Shown: piece after piece, positions 18,607 through 27,887 of the stretch
Layout of the letters: every line of letters starts with the position of its first letter
Position numbering within the stretch: the first letter of the stretch is position 1
Assembly (NCBI RefSeq): GCF_020144925.1
Contig: NZ_NSLC01000006.1
Span: 248,001 to 312,000, forward strand
DNA length: 64,000 nt
Source of the DNA: Afifella sp. IM 167
GTDB taxonomy: Bacteria > Pseudomonadota > Alphaproteobacteria > Rhizobiales > Afifellaceae
Direction of reading: 5' to 3'
Program-made: the position numbers and the translations under genes
Notes under the pieces: model-generated
The model's database searches: none
What the model was told of the DNA's origin: nothing
What the model saw: only the letters and a program-made list of their open reading frames with translations

Positions 18607-19791
18607 CTAGATCGGGCTCGGCTGCGGCGTCACCGATGTGTAGGGAGCTGGCCCTTTGCAGCCGGCGAGCGTTTCGGCGATGAGATGGTCGACGACTTCG
18701 CGGAGCGCTTCCGGCTCGCTGGCCCCGGCTTCGATCGCGTCCTCGTAGACGGCGAGCTGCTTGTCGGCGCTGGTGCCGCCCGAGGCGATGCCGCGGATGC
18801 GCTCCACCTCGCTCGCGCAGCCGAAATGGTCCGCATCCTCGGCGACGAGGTCGATGATTTCGCCGGCTAGGTCGCTGAAGGGCACAAGCTCGCCCCGCCC
18901 GAAATCGATGAGCCTGCCGGCCGCGCCGTGGCGCTGGGCGATCCAGCGATTTTCGGCGATCAGTGCCATCGGATAGTGCCGCCAGCGCTGGTTGTCGCGC
19001 CTCAGCCGCCAGAGCATGCGCGCAAGGCAGCGAAAAGTGGCGGCGATCGCGAGCGCGTCCTCGACCCGCGTGCACACGTCGGTGACGCGCATCTCCAGCG
19101 TCGGAAAGCGCACGGAAGGGCGAAGGTCCCACCAGATCTTCGTGGCGTCCTCGATGACGCCCGCCCCGGTCAGCACGGAGACGAAGCGCTCGAACTCGCC
19201 GAAGGAGGAGAAGCGCTCCGGCGGGCCTGAACGCGGCAGCGCGTCGAAGACGGTGAGGCGGAAGGATTTGAGCCCCGCCTTGCGTCCCTGCCAGAAGGGC
19301 GAGGAGGTGGAGAGGCACAGAAGGTGCGGCAGGAAATAGGCGAGCTGGTTGTGCAGGTCGATCCTGAGCTCAGGGTCCTCCACCCCGACATGCACATGCA
19401 TGCCGCAGATGACGAGACGGCGGCCGACGACCTGCAGGCTCTCGGCGATCTCGCGGTAGCGCGGCTTGTCGGTGGAGCGCTGCTCGCTCCATTGCGCGAA
19501 GGGATGCGTGGAGGCGGCGATCGGGGCGAGCCCGTGCTTTCCCGCCTCCTCGGCGATGGTGCTCCTGAGGCGGGCGAGCTCGCGCCGCGCATCGGCGAGG
19601 CTCTTGCAGACGGGCGTTCCGACCTCGATCTGGCAGCGCAGGAATTCCGGCGCGACGGCGCCGCCGAGAATTTCCTGGCATGACGTCAGAAGTTCTTCCG
19701 GCGGATCGACGCAAAGGTCGCGACTTGTTGTGTCGACGAGGAGGTATTCCTCTTCGATACCGATGGTGAAAGCCGGTTCGTTCTCTGCCAT
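18607..19791 (-). CDS. YbdK-type carboxylate-amine ligase (glutamate-cysteine ligase family 2)
   Basis: 394 residues. FTIGIEEEYLLVDT at the N-terminus, CGMHVHVGVEDPELR and RVTDVCTRVEDALAIAA are hallmarks of the GCS2 family. E. coli YbdK has weak glutamate-cysteine ligase activity; the natural product of this clade is uncertain. The ATG at 19791 directly precedes the catalytic motif; the in-frame extension to 19950 is Arg-rich and unsupported. Tail to tail with the GGCT-like gene. Confidence 0.88.
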   Translation of the reverse strand: MAENEPAFTIGIEEEYLLVDTTSRDLCVDPPEELLTSCQEILGGAVAPEFLRCQIEVGTPVCKSLADARRELARLRSTIAEEAGKHGLAPIAASTHPFAQWSEQRSTDKPRYREIAESLQVVGRRLVICGMHVHVGVEDPELRIDLHNQLAYFLPHLLCLSTSSPFWQGRKAGLKSFRLTVFDALPRSGPPERFSSFGEFERFVSVLTGAGVIEDATKIWWDLRPSVRFPTLEMRVTDVCTRVEDALAIAATFRCLARMLWRLRRDNQRWRHYPMALIAENRWIAQRHGAAGRLIDFGRGELVPFSDLAGEIIDLVAEDADHFGCASEVERIRGIASGGTSADKQLAVYEDAIEAGASEPEALREVVDHLIAETLAGCKGPAPYTSVTPQPSPI

Positions 19792-19997
19792 GTCTCGATT
19801 GTGCGTGGGGACGGGGCGCGAGGCAAGCGCCTGCCTGGGGCGCAAACCTTCATACCTTGCGGCCTTTTGTGCCCTTGCAGAGCGCCCCTCGGCTTGACGC
19901 TGCGGGCCGAAGGGACGATAGCGTAGCCCGCTGATTGAGGGCCGGGTCAAGCCTGCCGCCGGCGGGTGCTCGCGGCCTCCTGTCGAAGAGTTGCGAT

Positions 19998-21380
19998 ATG
20001 GATACCAAGTGGAATCCGGCCTCCTGGCGCGGCCGGCCGATCGAACAGGTGCCGGACTACCCGGACGCAGCGGCGCTGGAGAGCGTGGAAGGGCGGCTCG
20101 CCACCTATCCGCCGCTCGTCTTCGCGGGCGAGGCGCGCAAGCTGAAGAAGGCGCTCGCCGAGGCCGCCGAGGGGCGGGCCTTCCTGCTCCAGGGCGGCGA
20201 CTGCGCCGAAAGCTTTGCCGAGCATGGCGCCGACAACATCCGCGACTTCTTCCGCGTCTTCCTGCAGATGGCGATCGTGCTCACCTTCGCCGGCCGCGTG
20301 CCGGTGGTGAAGGTCGGCCGCATCGCCGGCCAGTTCGCCAAGCCGCGTTCGGCGCCGACGGAGAAGCAGGGCGACATCGAGCTGCCGACCTATCGCGGTG
20401 ACATCATCAACGGCATCGAGTTCGACGAGGCCTCGCGCCTGCCCGACCCGTTCCGCCTGGAGATGGCCTATCGCCAGTCGGCGGCGACGCTGAACCTCTT
20501 GCGCGCCTTCGCCCAGGGCGGCTTCGCCAACCTGGAGCACGTGCATCAGTGGATGCTCGGCTTCATCGCCGACAGCCCGCAGGCCTCCCGCTATCAGGCG
20601 ATGGCGAGCCAGATCAGCGAGACGCTGGGCTTCATGCGCGCCATCGGCATCGACGCCGATACCACGCCCTCGCTGCGCCAGACGGATTTCTTCACCAGCC
20701 ACGAGGCGCTGCTGCTCGGCTACGAGCAGGCGCTGACGCGCGTCGATTCCACCTCCGGCGACTGGTACGCCACCTCCGGCCATCTCCTGTGGATCGGGGA
20801 CCGCACGCGCCAGCCGGACAACGCCCATATCGAGTTCTGCCGCGGCATCAAGAACCCGCTCGGGCTGAAATGCGGCCCCTCGCTCGATGCCGACGGGCTC
20901 CTGCGCCTCATCGACCTGCTCAACCCCGCCAACGAGGCGGGCCGGCTGACGCTGATCGCAAGGTTCGGCTCCGGCGAGATCGGCAAGCACCTGCCCAAGC
21001 TCATCCGGGCGGTGGAGAAGGAAGGCCGCAAGGTCGTCTGGTCCTGCGATCCGATGCACGGCAACACGGTGAAGGCCGCCAACGGCTACAAGACGCGCCC
21101 CTTCACGGCGATCCTGTCGGAGGTGGAGGATTTCTTCGCCATCCACGCCGCCGAGGGCACCCATGCCGGCGGCATTCATATCGAGATGACCGGCAAGAAC
21201 GTCACCGAGTGCATCGGCGGCGCACGCGCCGTGGAGGTGGAGCACCTTTCCGACCGCTACCACACCCATTGCGACCCGCGCCTCAACGCCGATCAGGCGC
21301 TCGAACTCGCTTTCCTGGTGGCCGAGCTCCTGCGCAAGGACCGTGTCAGCCGCGAGGCGAAGAGGCTGGCGGCCGGCTGA
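19998..21380 (+). CDS. Class II 3-deoxy-7-phosphoheptulonate synthase
   Basis: 460 residues, the plant-like (type II) DAHP synthase that condenses PEP and erythrose-4-phosphate at the entry to the shikimate pathway. Recognisable stretches are [11 protein letters not shown] with the metal-binding Cys, CDPMHGNT with the active-site His, and [18 protein letters not shown]. The ATG at 19998 begins [13 protein letters not shown], the common start of the family. It is followed 20 bp later by a GFA-family gene. Confidence 0.94.
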   Translation: MDTKWNPASWRGRPIEQVPDYPDAAALESVEGRLATYPPLVFAGEARKLKKALAEAAEGRAFLLQGGDCAESFAEHGADNIRDFFRVFLQMAIVLTFAGRVPVVKVGRIAGQFAKPRSAPTEKQGDIELPTYRGDIINGIEFDEASRLPDPFRLEMAYRQSAATLNLLRAFAQGGFANLEHVHQWMLGFIADSPQASRYQAMASQISETLGFMRAIGIDADTTPSLRQTDFFTSHEALLLGYEQALTRVDSTSGDWYATSGHLLWIGDRTRQPDNAHIEFCRGIKNPLGLKCGPSLDADGLLRLIDLLNPANEAGRLTLIARFGSGEIGKHLPKLIRAVEKEGRKVVWSCDPMHGNTVKAANGYKTRPFTAILSEVEDFFAIHAAEGTHAGGIHIEMTGKNVTECIGGARAVEVEHLSDRYHTHCDPRLNADQALELAFLVAELLRKDRVSREAKRLAAG

Positions 21381-21400
21381 GCCGGCCCCTCGCCCGGCTT

Positions 21401-21823
21401 ATGAGCGCTCTTTCGGGAAGCTGCGCCTGCGGGGCGGTAAGGTTCACCGCCTCCGGCGAGGCGGGCCCGGCCAAGGCCTGTCATTGCACCACCTGCCGCA
21501 AGCAGTCTGGCCATTACTGGGTGGCCGTGAGCGCTGTCAGGGCGGACATATCCGTCACCGGCGCCGAGTATGTGCGCTGGTTCAAGGCGACGGACGAGGC
21601 GCGGCGCGGCTTCTGCGAACTCTGCGGCTCCACGCTCTTCTGGGAGAAGGCCGGCAGCGACCGCATGTCGTTCTCGGCCGGCGCGCTCGACGGCGAGACT
21701 GGACTTCGCCTTGCCGTGCATATCTATCTGGCGGAAAAGGGAGATTATTACGATATCTCCGATTCGGTGCCGTGCTTTGCCGGCTCCGACGTTGCTGCAT
21801 CGAAGGAGCATGCTGAGGAATGA
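21401..21823 (+). CDS. GFA/CENP-V family zinc protein
   Basis: 140 residues. Zinc-binding Cys groups appear in order: GSCACGAVRF (residues 5-14), CHCTTCRKQSG, and GFCELCGSTLFW. The family is named for glutathione-dependent formaldehyde-activating enzyme, but most members have no demonstrated activity. The ATG at 21401 starts the conserved SALSGSCACGAV. Its stop overlaps the dgkA start in ATGA form, so they are translationally coupled. Confidence 0.85.
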   Translation: MSALSGSCACGAVRFTASGEAGPAKACHCTTCRKQSGHYWVAVSAVRADISVTGAEYVRWFKATDEARRGFCELCGSTLFWEKAGSDRMSFSAGALDGETGLRLAVHIYLAEKGDYYDISDSVPCFAGSDVAASKEHAEE

Positions 21824-22254
21824 GCGAAACTCCCAAGCCGCGTGACGCCGTTGCCGGCAACGAGAGGCGCCAGGCGGCGCTGCCCGGCCAGGGCGGCCTG
21901 AAGCGCATCGCCGATGCCGGGCTCAATTCCATGCGCGGCCTGAAGAACGCGCTCGGCACCGAGGCGGCCGTGCAGCAGGAGATGGCGGTGCTCGCCCTCG
22001 GCCTGCCGCTCTCCTTCTTCGTCGCCCGCGATCCGTGGACCTGGCTGGCGCTTGTCGGCAGCCTTCTCTTCGTCCTGACGGTGGAACTCCTCAACACCGC
22101 GATCGAGCGGCTGTGCAACCATGTGACGCCGCAGCGCCACGAGGCGATCCGCGTCACCAAGGACATCGCCTCCGCCGGCGTCTTCTTCGCCCTGGCTCTG
22201 GCCGGCCTCGTCTGGGGCGTGGCCATCCTGGAGAGGGTCGGCTGGATCGGCTGA
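21820..22254 (+). CDS. dgkA: Diacylglycerol kinase (DgkA type)
   Basis: 144 residues with three predicted membrane helices. The signature VELLNTAIERLCNHV contains the catalytic Glu and metal-binding residues of the DgkA family, and the N-terminal region RIADAGLNSMRGLKNAL is the surface helix. It phosphorylates diacylglycerol to phosphatidate at the inner membrane, recycling lipid released by glucan or lipid modification. Overlaps the preceding GFA gene by 4 bp. Confidence 0.93.
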   Translation: MSETPKPRDAVAGNERRQAALPGQGGLKRIADAGLNSMRGLKNALGTEAAVQQEMAVLALGLPLSFFVARDPWTWLALVGSLLFVLTVELLNTAIERLCNHVTPQRHEAIRVTKDIASAGVFFALALAGLVWGVAILERVGWIG

Positions 22255-22331
22255 CGGGCAGGCCCTTCGTCGCCGTTGCTGTCGGAGAACGGGCGGGCTA
22301 ATCCGGGCCGGGTCAGCCAACCGAGGCCGCA

Positions 22332-23996
22332 ATGACTACCGATATCCTGCGCATCGCCGTCGCGCAGCTCAACCCGATCGTCGGCGACGTCGCCGGCAAC
22401 CTTGAGAAGGCGCGCGCGGCGAGAGCCGAGGCCGCCGGCAGGGGCGCCGACCTCGTCGTCTATTCCGAGCTCTTTCTGGCCGGCTATCCGCCGGAAGATC
22501 TCGTCCTGCGCCCTGCTTTCCAGGAGGCCTGCCGCGCCGCGCTCGACGATCTCGTCGCCGATACGGCCGACGGGGGACCCGCCGTCCTGATCGGCCTGCC
22601 GCTGCGCGAGGGCGACAAGCTGCACAATTCCGTCGCCCTTGCCGATGCCGGCGCCCTCGTCGGCGTCCGCCACAAGGTCGACCTTCCGAACTACGCTGTC
22701 TTCGACGAGAAGCGCGTCTTCCAGCCAGGCCCGCTGCCGGGGCCCCTCGGTTTCCGGGGCGTGCGGCTCGGCGTGCCGATCTGCGAGGACATCTGGACGG
22801 AGGAGGTGACGGAGTGCCTGGCCGAGACGGGCGCCGAAATCCTCATCGTGCCGAACGGCTCGCCTTACGAGCGGGCGAAGATCGACATCCGCATGCAGAT
22901 CGCCGTGGAGCGGGTTGTCGAGACCGGCCTGCCGATGATCTACGCCAACCAGCTCGGCGGCCAGGACGAACTGGTCTTCGACGGCGGCTCCTTCGGCCTT
23001 GCCGCCGACCGTCGCCTCGCCTTCCAGATGAAGCAGTTCGTCGAGGACGTGGCGATCACGACATGGCGCCGGGGCGAGGGCGGCTGGGAACTGGCCGAAG
23101 GCCCGCAGGAGGTGCTTGCCGACCAGGTGACGGCGGACTGGCAGGCCTGCGTCCTCGGCCTCAGGGACTATGTCGACAAGAACCGCTTTCCGGGCGTCGT
23201 CATCGGACTTTCCGGCGGCATCGATTCGGCTGTCTGCGCGGCGATGGCCGTCGATGCGCTGGGGGCGGAGCGCGTCCATTGCGTGATGCTGCCCTACCGC
23301 TACACCTCCTCCGAAAGCCTGAAGGATGCCGAGGCCTGCGCCGATGCGCTCGGCATGCGCTACGACACGGTGCCGATCGCCGAGGCCGTCGAGGCCTTCG
23401 AGGCGATGCTGGCGCCTCTCTTTGCCGGCCATGCGCCGGGCGTGACGGAGGAGAATATCCAGTCGCGCGTGCGCGGCACGGCGCTGATGGCGATCTCCAA
23501 CAAGTTCGGTTCGATGGTGGTGACGACCGGCAACAAGTCGGAGATGTCGGTCGGATACGCCACGCTCTACGGCGACATGAACGGCGGCTTCAACCCGATC
23601 AAGGACCTCTACAAGAGCGAGGTCTACAACCTCGCCCGCTGGCGCAATGCCCACCGCCCGGAGGGCCTGCTCGGGCCGCAAGGCGAGGTGATCCCCGCGA
23701 ACATCATCCAGAAGGAGCCGACGGCCGAGCTGCGCGAGGGCCAGCGCGACCAGGATTCGCTGCCTCCCTACGACGTGCTCGACGCGATCCTGGAAGGCCT
23801 CGTGGAGCGCGAGGCGAGCGCCGCGGAACTGATTTCAGAGGGCTTCGATGCCGACACCGTCAAGCGCGTGCAGAAGCTTCTTTACGTGGCCGAGTACAAG
23901 CGCCGCCAGGCGGCTCCGGGCGTGAAGATCACCCAGCGCAATTTCGGCCGCGACCGCCGCTATCCGATCGTCAACGGCTGGCGCGATGCGGTGTGA
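22332..23996 (+). CDS. nadE: Glutamine-dependent NAD+ synthetase
   Basis: 554 residues in two domains: an N-terminal nitrilase-like glutaminase (about 1-265; catalytic Glu near SELFLAGYPPED, Lys in RHKVDLPNY, Cys in GVPICEDIW) and a C-terminal ATP-pyrophosphatase NAD synthetase with the P-loop LSGGIDSAV. It amidates nicotinate adenine dinucleotide, the last step of NAD synthesis, using glutamine nitrogen. It follows dgkA by 77 bp and is convergent with the next gene. Confidence 0.95.
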   Translation: MTTDILRIAVAQLNPIVGDVAGNLEKARAARAEAAGRGADLVVYSELFLAGYPPEDLVLRPAFQEACRAALDDLVADTADGGPAVLIGLPLREGDKLHNSVALADAGALVGVRHKVDLPNYAVFDEKRVFQPGPLPGPLGFRGVRLGVPICEDIWTEEVTECLAETGAEILIVPNGSPYERAKIDIRMQIAVERVVETGLPMIYANQLGGQDELVFDGGSFGLAADRRLAFQMKQFVEDVAITTWRRGEGGWELAEGPQEVLADQVTADWQACVLGLRDYVDKNRFPGVVIGLSGGIDSAVCAAMAVDALGAERVHCVMLPYRYTSSESLKDAEACADALGMRYDTVPIAEAVEAFEAMLAPLFAGHAPGVTEENIQSRVRGTALMAISNKFGSMVVTTGNKSEMSVGYATLYGDMNGGFNPIKDLYKSEVYNLARWRNAHRPEGLLGPQGEVIPANIIQKEPTAELREGQRDQDSLPPYDVLDAILEGLVEREASAAELISEGFDADTVKRVQKLLYVAEYKRRQAAPGVKITQRNFGRDRRYPIVNGWRDAV

Positions 23997-24014
23997 GTCG
24001 GCCGAAGGCGCCTC

Positions 24015-24971
24015 TCAGTAAACGTCCGGGCAGCCGCCGACGCTGCGCAGCCTGTCGATGGCGGCGGCGGAGCCTTTCAGCGAGTAGTCTTCAAGCGGCC
24101 GGTCCTCCAGATAGAGCCGCACGTCGCCGAAGCGCCGGAGTGCTGCATTGAGATCGAGATGCGTGCGGATGCCGAGCGCCTCGCCGTTCGTCGGCGCCTT
24201 CCACTGCATCGCTGTGCAGTCCCCGTATTCGCAGGTGAGCGCGAGGTTGACGCGCTCGCTCTCGCGGCCGTCGAAGACGAGGCCCACCCAGACCTCCCCG
24301 CTCTTTGAGCGCTGCTCCTCTGAGCGGATGTCGGGCTCCAGCGTGATGGTGGCCATGCCGCTGTTGCCGCGGCAATCGACCATCAGCCGCGCCCCGTCAT
24401 CGGCGGTCACGACGGCAACGCCCGCGCTGTCCGCTTCCCGTCGATATTGCCATCTGCCGGACGGCGCCATTGCGCCCTCGGCCGTCTCCTTGCCGGGATC
24501 CGCCGGTGCCGCGCTCGCATCCGGCTGGTCGGGCGGATTGATCGTCTTGATCAGGATCTTGCCGTCCGCGCCGTCGAACCAGACCTCGCCGTTGCCGATC
24601 ATGGCGCCTTGATCGCGGATGAAGAGCGAGCCGTAAGTCGCTTCGCTGATGGCGGTTTTTACTCCCGGCGTGAAGACCTTGTCGAAATCGGCGAGGAGCG
24701 CCTTGGCGTTGCCATAGGTCTTCGGCTTGCCCGGCCCGTAGACGTTGAGCGGATAGCGCACCATGCCGGCGAGTGCCTCGCGATCGTCCGCCGCCGCGGC
24801 CTGTTTCAGGCGCGCCAGGAAGGCCCGCGCTTCCTCCGGCTTGTCGATGCCGGCCATGTCGAGGCGCGAATCGACCTCGCATTCCTCGGGGGTCCCCGAG
24901 CAGCCGGCCGCCTCTGCGCCGGGCGCAGCCGCGAGGAGGAAGAGCCCCAGGAGAAGTATCGCCTTGCGCAT
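24015..24971 (-). CDS. Exported hypothetical protein
   Basis: 318 residues, not recognised as a named family. A clear signal peptide (MRKAILLLGLFLLAAAPGAEA) is followed by CSGTPEEC, possibly a disulfide. The middle segment (PLNVYGPGKPKTYGNAKALLADFDKVF, then GNGEVWFDG) resembles small NTF2/SnoaL-like folds often found in exported proteins. The C-terminal half contains CRGNSGMATITLEPD and LTCEYGDC. It is probably periplasmic. The start is placed at 24971 so that the leader is N-terminal. Confidence 0.75.
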   Translation of the reverse strand: MRKAILLLGLFLLAAAPGAEAAGCSGTPEECEVDSRLDMAGIDKPEEARAFLARLKQAAAADDREALAGMVRYPLNVYGPGKPKTYGNAKALLADFDKVFTPGVKTAISEATYGSLFIRDQGAMIGNGEVWFDGADGKILIKTINPPDQPDASAAPADPGKETAEGAMAPSGRWQYRREADSAGVAVVTADDGARLMVDCRGNSGMATITLEPDIRSEEQRSKSGEVWVGLVFDGRESERVNLALTCEYGDCTAMQWKAPTNGEALGIRTHLDLNAALRRFGDVRLYLEDRPLEDYSLKGSAAAIDRLRSVGGCPDVY

Positions 24972-25126
24972 CTTGGTCTGTCCTTCGTTTCCCGTCCCGC
25001 GCGGCGAGCCTAGCTTATCCGAGGGCCGGTTTGGAACATCCGCGGAGCCGGCCGGCCGGGAGGGGGCGAAAGCGTGCCTGCCTGGCTGATTGCGCCCCGG
25101 CGGGGGAAAAGCTAACTCCCTGCGCC

Positions 25127-26512
25127 ATGGCTCCACCCATCCTCCGCTTCGCGCCCTCGCCGACGGGGCGCATCCATCCCGGCAACGCCCGCACCGCGCT
25201 CTACAACTGGTTCTTCGCGCAAAAGCACGGCGGCACCTTCATCCTGCGCTTCGACGACACCGACGAGACGCGGTCCACGGCGGAATACGCGGACGCGATC
25301 GCGGAAGACCTCGCCTGGCTCGGGATCGAGCCCGATCGCGTCGAGCGCCAGTCGGCGCGCATTGCCCTCTACGAGGCGGCGGCGGAGAAGCTGAAGGAGA
25401 GGGGGCTCCTCTATCCCTGCTACGACACCTCCGAAGAGCTGGAACGCCAGCGCAAGCGGCGTCTGGCGCGCGGCCTGCCGCCGGTCTACGACCGCCGCGC
25501 CCTGAAGCTGACCGAGGACGACAGGACGGCGCTGGAAGCGGAGGGAAAGGGCCCGCACTGGCGTTTCCTGCTGCCGAATTTCAGCGACGATCCCTTTGCG
25601 CCGGAGCGCACCGACAAGGCCTGGGACGACGTCTTTCGCGGTCCCCAGCATGTCGACCTCGCATCGCTCTCCGACCCGGTGATGATCCGCGAGGACGGCA
25701 CCTTCCTATATACCTTCTGCTCGGTGGTCGACGACCGGGACATGGCCGTCAGCCATGTGATCCGCGGCGACGACCATGTGACGAATACCGGCGTGCAGCT
25801 GGCGCTGTTCGAGGCGCTCGGCGCCGAGCCGCCTTGCTTCGGCCACCACAACCTTCTGCAGACGGAAGCCGGCGAGGGCTTTTCCAAGCGCTACGAGGCC
25901 CTGTCGCTGATGGCACTCCGCCGCGACGGCATCGAGGCGCTGGCGCTCGCCGCCTATACGAGCCTCATTGGCACCGGCGAGGCGGTGCAGCCCGTCGCCT
26001 CGCTCAGCGAGCTCGTGGCGCTCTTCGATCCGAAGAAGGTGAACCGCGCCGGCGCCCGCTTTTCGGTCGGCGAATTGAAGGCCCTCAATTCCAAAACGCT
26101 TGCCGAGCTTCCCTATGAGGCGGTGGCCGAGCGCCTTCAGGAGGCCAAGGTCGGCGGCGGCGAAGCCTTCTGGCTCGCCGTGCGCGGCAATGTCGAGAAG
26201 CTCGCCGACGCGGCCCTCTGGTGGCAGGTGGTGACCGGGCCGATGGAGCCGGTGATCGAGCCGGAAGACGCGGAGTTCTTGCGCGAGGCGGCCGGAAAGC
26301 TGCCCGAAGAGCCCTGGGACGAGACCACTTGGGGGGAATGGACGGAAAGGCTGAAGAAGGAGACCGGAAGGCGCGGCAAGGCGCTCTTCATGCCGCTCCG
26401 TCGCGCGCTGACGGGCTTCAGCGCCGGACCGGAGCTACGAGCACTTCTTCCTTTTGTTGGCCGCCCCAATACGACGGCCCGACTATGCGGATCTTGCCGG
26501 GAGCAGACCTAG
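25127..26512 (+). CDS. gltX: Glutamyl-tRNA synthetase (second, GltX2-like type)
   Basis: 461 residues. The class I signature reads PSPTGRIHPGNARTALYNWF (HIGH variant HPGN at 17-20) and the second signature is GFSKRY in place of KLSKR. Alphaproteobacteria usually have two GluRS, one specialised for tRNA-Gln in the amidotransferase route; the small size and variant motifs suggest this is the second type, by inference. The C-terminus (ALLPFVGRPNTTARLCG) runs 95 bp into the convergent DUF2865 gene. Confidence 0.9.
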   Translation: MAPPILRFAPSPTGRIHPGNARTALYNWFFAQKHGGTFILRFDDTDETRSTAEYADAIAEDLAWLGIEPDRVERQSARIALYEAAAEKLKERGLLYPCYDTSEELERQRKRRLARGLPPVYDRRALKLTEDDRTALEAEGKGPHWRFLLPNFSDDPFAPERTDKAWDDVFRGPQHVDLASLSDPVMIREDGTFLYTFCSVVDDRDMAVSHVIRGDDHVTNTGVQLALFEALGAEPPCFGHHNLLQTEAGEGFSKRYEALSLMALRRDGIEALALAAYTSLIGTGEAVQPVASLSELVALFDPKKVNRAGARFSVGELKALNSKTLAELPYEAVAERLQEAKVGGGEAFWLAVRGNVEKLADAALWWQVVTGPMEPVIEPEDAEFLREAAGKLPEEPWDETTWGEWTERLKKETGRRGKALFMPLRRALTGFSAGPELRALLPFVGRPNTTARLCGSCREQT

Positions 26513-27686
26513 CCGCCTCGGCTTTTTCTTCCGCCGGCTTTCCGGCAGGCGTCGTCGTCTCGTTGGCCTGCGGCGCTGCCGGCGCGCTCTCTGCGGGGAC
26601 GGAGGCCTTTTCCTCGACTGGCGCCGACGCGCTGCCCGGCGGCGATGCGGCCGGCGCCGTTTCCGGGTCGCTGCCGCGCAGATCGAGCGAGGCGGTTTCG
26701 GGCGGCGCGGGCCGCGCCTGCGGCATGGCCGGCCATTCGGCGGGGCCGGCCGGATCGGCGAGCGTCATGTCGTCGATATTGGCTTCGCCCCAGACGCGGA
26801 TATTGCCGCCGCCCTGAAGCGAAAGGTTCTCTCCGCCCGGGGTGATTTCATCTCCCGGAAGCGCCTGCGGCGGGGCGGTCTCGATCACCGAGAAGTTTCG
26901 CCCCCCGCTTGCCTGACAGGTGCAGGCCTTGTCGACGCTCTGCCGGTACTGGAAGGCGGCGGGAAGCGCGCTGTAGGGCTCGCCCGCCAGCGAGACCATG
27001 TTGGCCGTATCGCCCGTCGGATCCGGCTGGACATAGAGCGAGGTCTGCGTCCCCGGGCAGCGCGCCTGGCAGGTCTGTTCGTCGGCGGCGAAGCGGTCGG
27101 GCGTCGTGGAAAAGCTGATCGGGAAATAGTAGCCGTCGCAGGTGCGCACGCACAGCGTGCGGTAGACCCCACGCGAGGAATAGGTCTGGCGGGCGGAGAG
27201 GTCGGGTCCGAACTCGCCCGTCTCGGGCGGTCCCCAGCTACGCGTGCGCGCGCTGCGGAACTCCTCGGTGCGGCAGCCCTGGCGGTGGATCAGCTCGCGG
27301 ATCCGGTCGGCCCGCCGGTCGCTCGTGCCGCCGCCGGAATAGCGCGCGCGCATGCGCTCCAGCTTCTCCAGATTGGCGCGCATCTCGTTGATCTTGGCCA
27401 TCATCGGCCCACAGGAGGCGGAAGGCTGGTTGCGGAAGAAAAGAAAGCCGCCGCCGAAACAGCCGGCCTGCTCGGCCCTGCGCTCGGAGCGATCGAGGAC
27501 ACGCGCCTGTTCCCGGGCGGCGCGCTCGTAGCGCAAGGCCCGCGGATCGGGCCGGCTCGCCTGGCTCTCCAGTCGCGTCAGCTCCACTTCCAGCGTCTGG
27601 CAGGAAAGCGCAAAGGCGGGCGCGGCGGCTGCGATGCCGCCCGCCATGGCGATAGCCGCTGCGATAAGCCGGCCTTTCACCTGCAT
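26418..27686 (-). CDS. Exported DUF2865 protein
   Basis: 422 residues. A signal peptide (start MQVKGRLIAAAIAMAGGIAAAAPAFA) precedes a helical region (about 30-150) and the DUF2865 core, recognisable by YRTLCVRTCDGYYFPISFST and QARCPGTQTSLYVQP. The last 130 residues are Pro/Ala/Glu-rich and of low complexity, ending with the family-like KIRIVGPSYW. Role unknown; it is a Hyphomicrobiales marker, probably periplasmic or envelope-linked. Its 3' end overlaps gltX by 95 bp. Confidence 0.85.
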   Translation of the reverse strand: MQVKGRLIAAAIAMAGGIAAAAPAFALSCQTLEVELTRLESQASRPDPRALRYERAAREQARVLDRSERRAEQAGCFGGGFLFFRNQPSASCGPMMAKINEMRANLEKLERMRARYSGGGTSDRRADRIRELIHRQGCRTEEFRSARTRSWGPPETGEFGPDLSARQTYSSRGVYRTLCVRTCDGYYFPISFSTTPDRFAADEQTCQARCPGTQTSLYVQPDPTGDTANMVSLAGEPYSALPAAFQYRQSVDKACTCQASGGRNFSVIETAPPQALPGDEITPGGENLSLQGGGNIRVWGEANIDDMTLADPAGPAEWPAMPQARPAPPETASLDLRGSDPETAPAASPPGSASAPVEEKASVPAESAPAAPQANETTTPAGKPAEEKAEAARSAPGKIRIVGPSYWGGQQKEEVLVAPVRR

Positions 27687-27748
27687 GTGCTCTCCGTTCC
27701 CTGGGGCTGCCAGAATAGCCTTGAATGGTTGACCAAACTTTCCCGTCC

Positions 27749-27779
27749 GGCCTGAACGAGGCCTGAACAACGGCCGAAC
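27749..27779. promoter_or_regulatory. Three tandem 11-bp-spaced repeats
   Basis: GGCCTGAAC at 27749-27757 and 27760-27768, then GGCCGAAC at 27772-27779, about one helical turn apart. They lie 60-95 bp upstream of the DUF2865 start and about 110-140 bp upstream of the aromatic operon start, so either promoter could be controlled. Tandem repeats with one-turn spacing are typical of OmpR-family response regulator sites; this is inference only. Confidence 0.35.
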
Positions 27780-27887
27780 GTCTGACGGCAAAGCGCGTTC
27801 CACTTCATTGGCCTGGCGGAATTCCTTGTTGCCGCCCATTCCGCACCCTATCCTCCTGAAAAATTACAAAAGACAGGGAGGATGCTC

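Noticed and set aside
21582-23681. A 699-codon minus-strand frame across nadE
   Set aside because: Shadow of nadE and dgkA; no domain recognised.
26418-26512. gltX truncated or frameshifted at its 3' end
   Set aside because: The terminal motif (LLPFVGR followed by RL.G) aligns with ordinary GluRS ends, so the overlap is more likely genuine.
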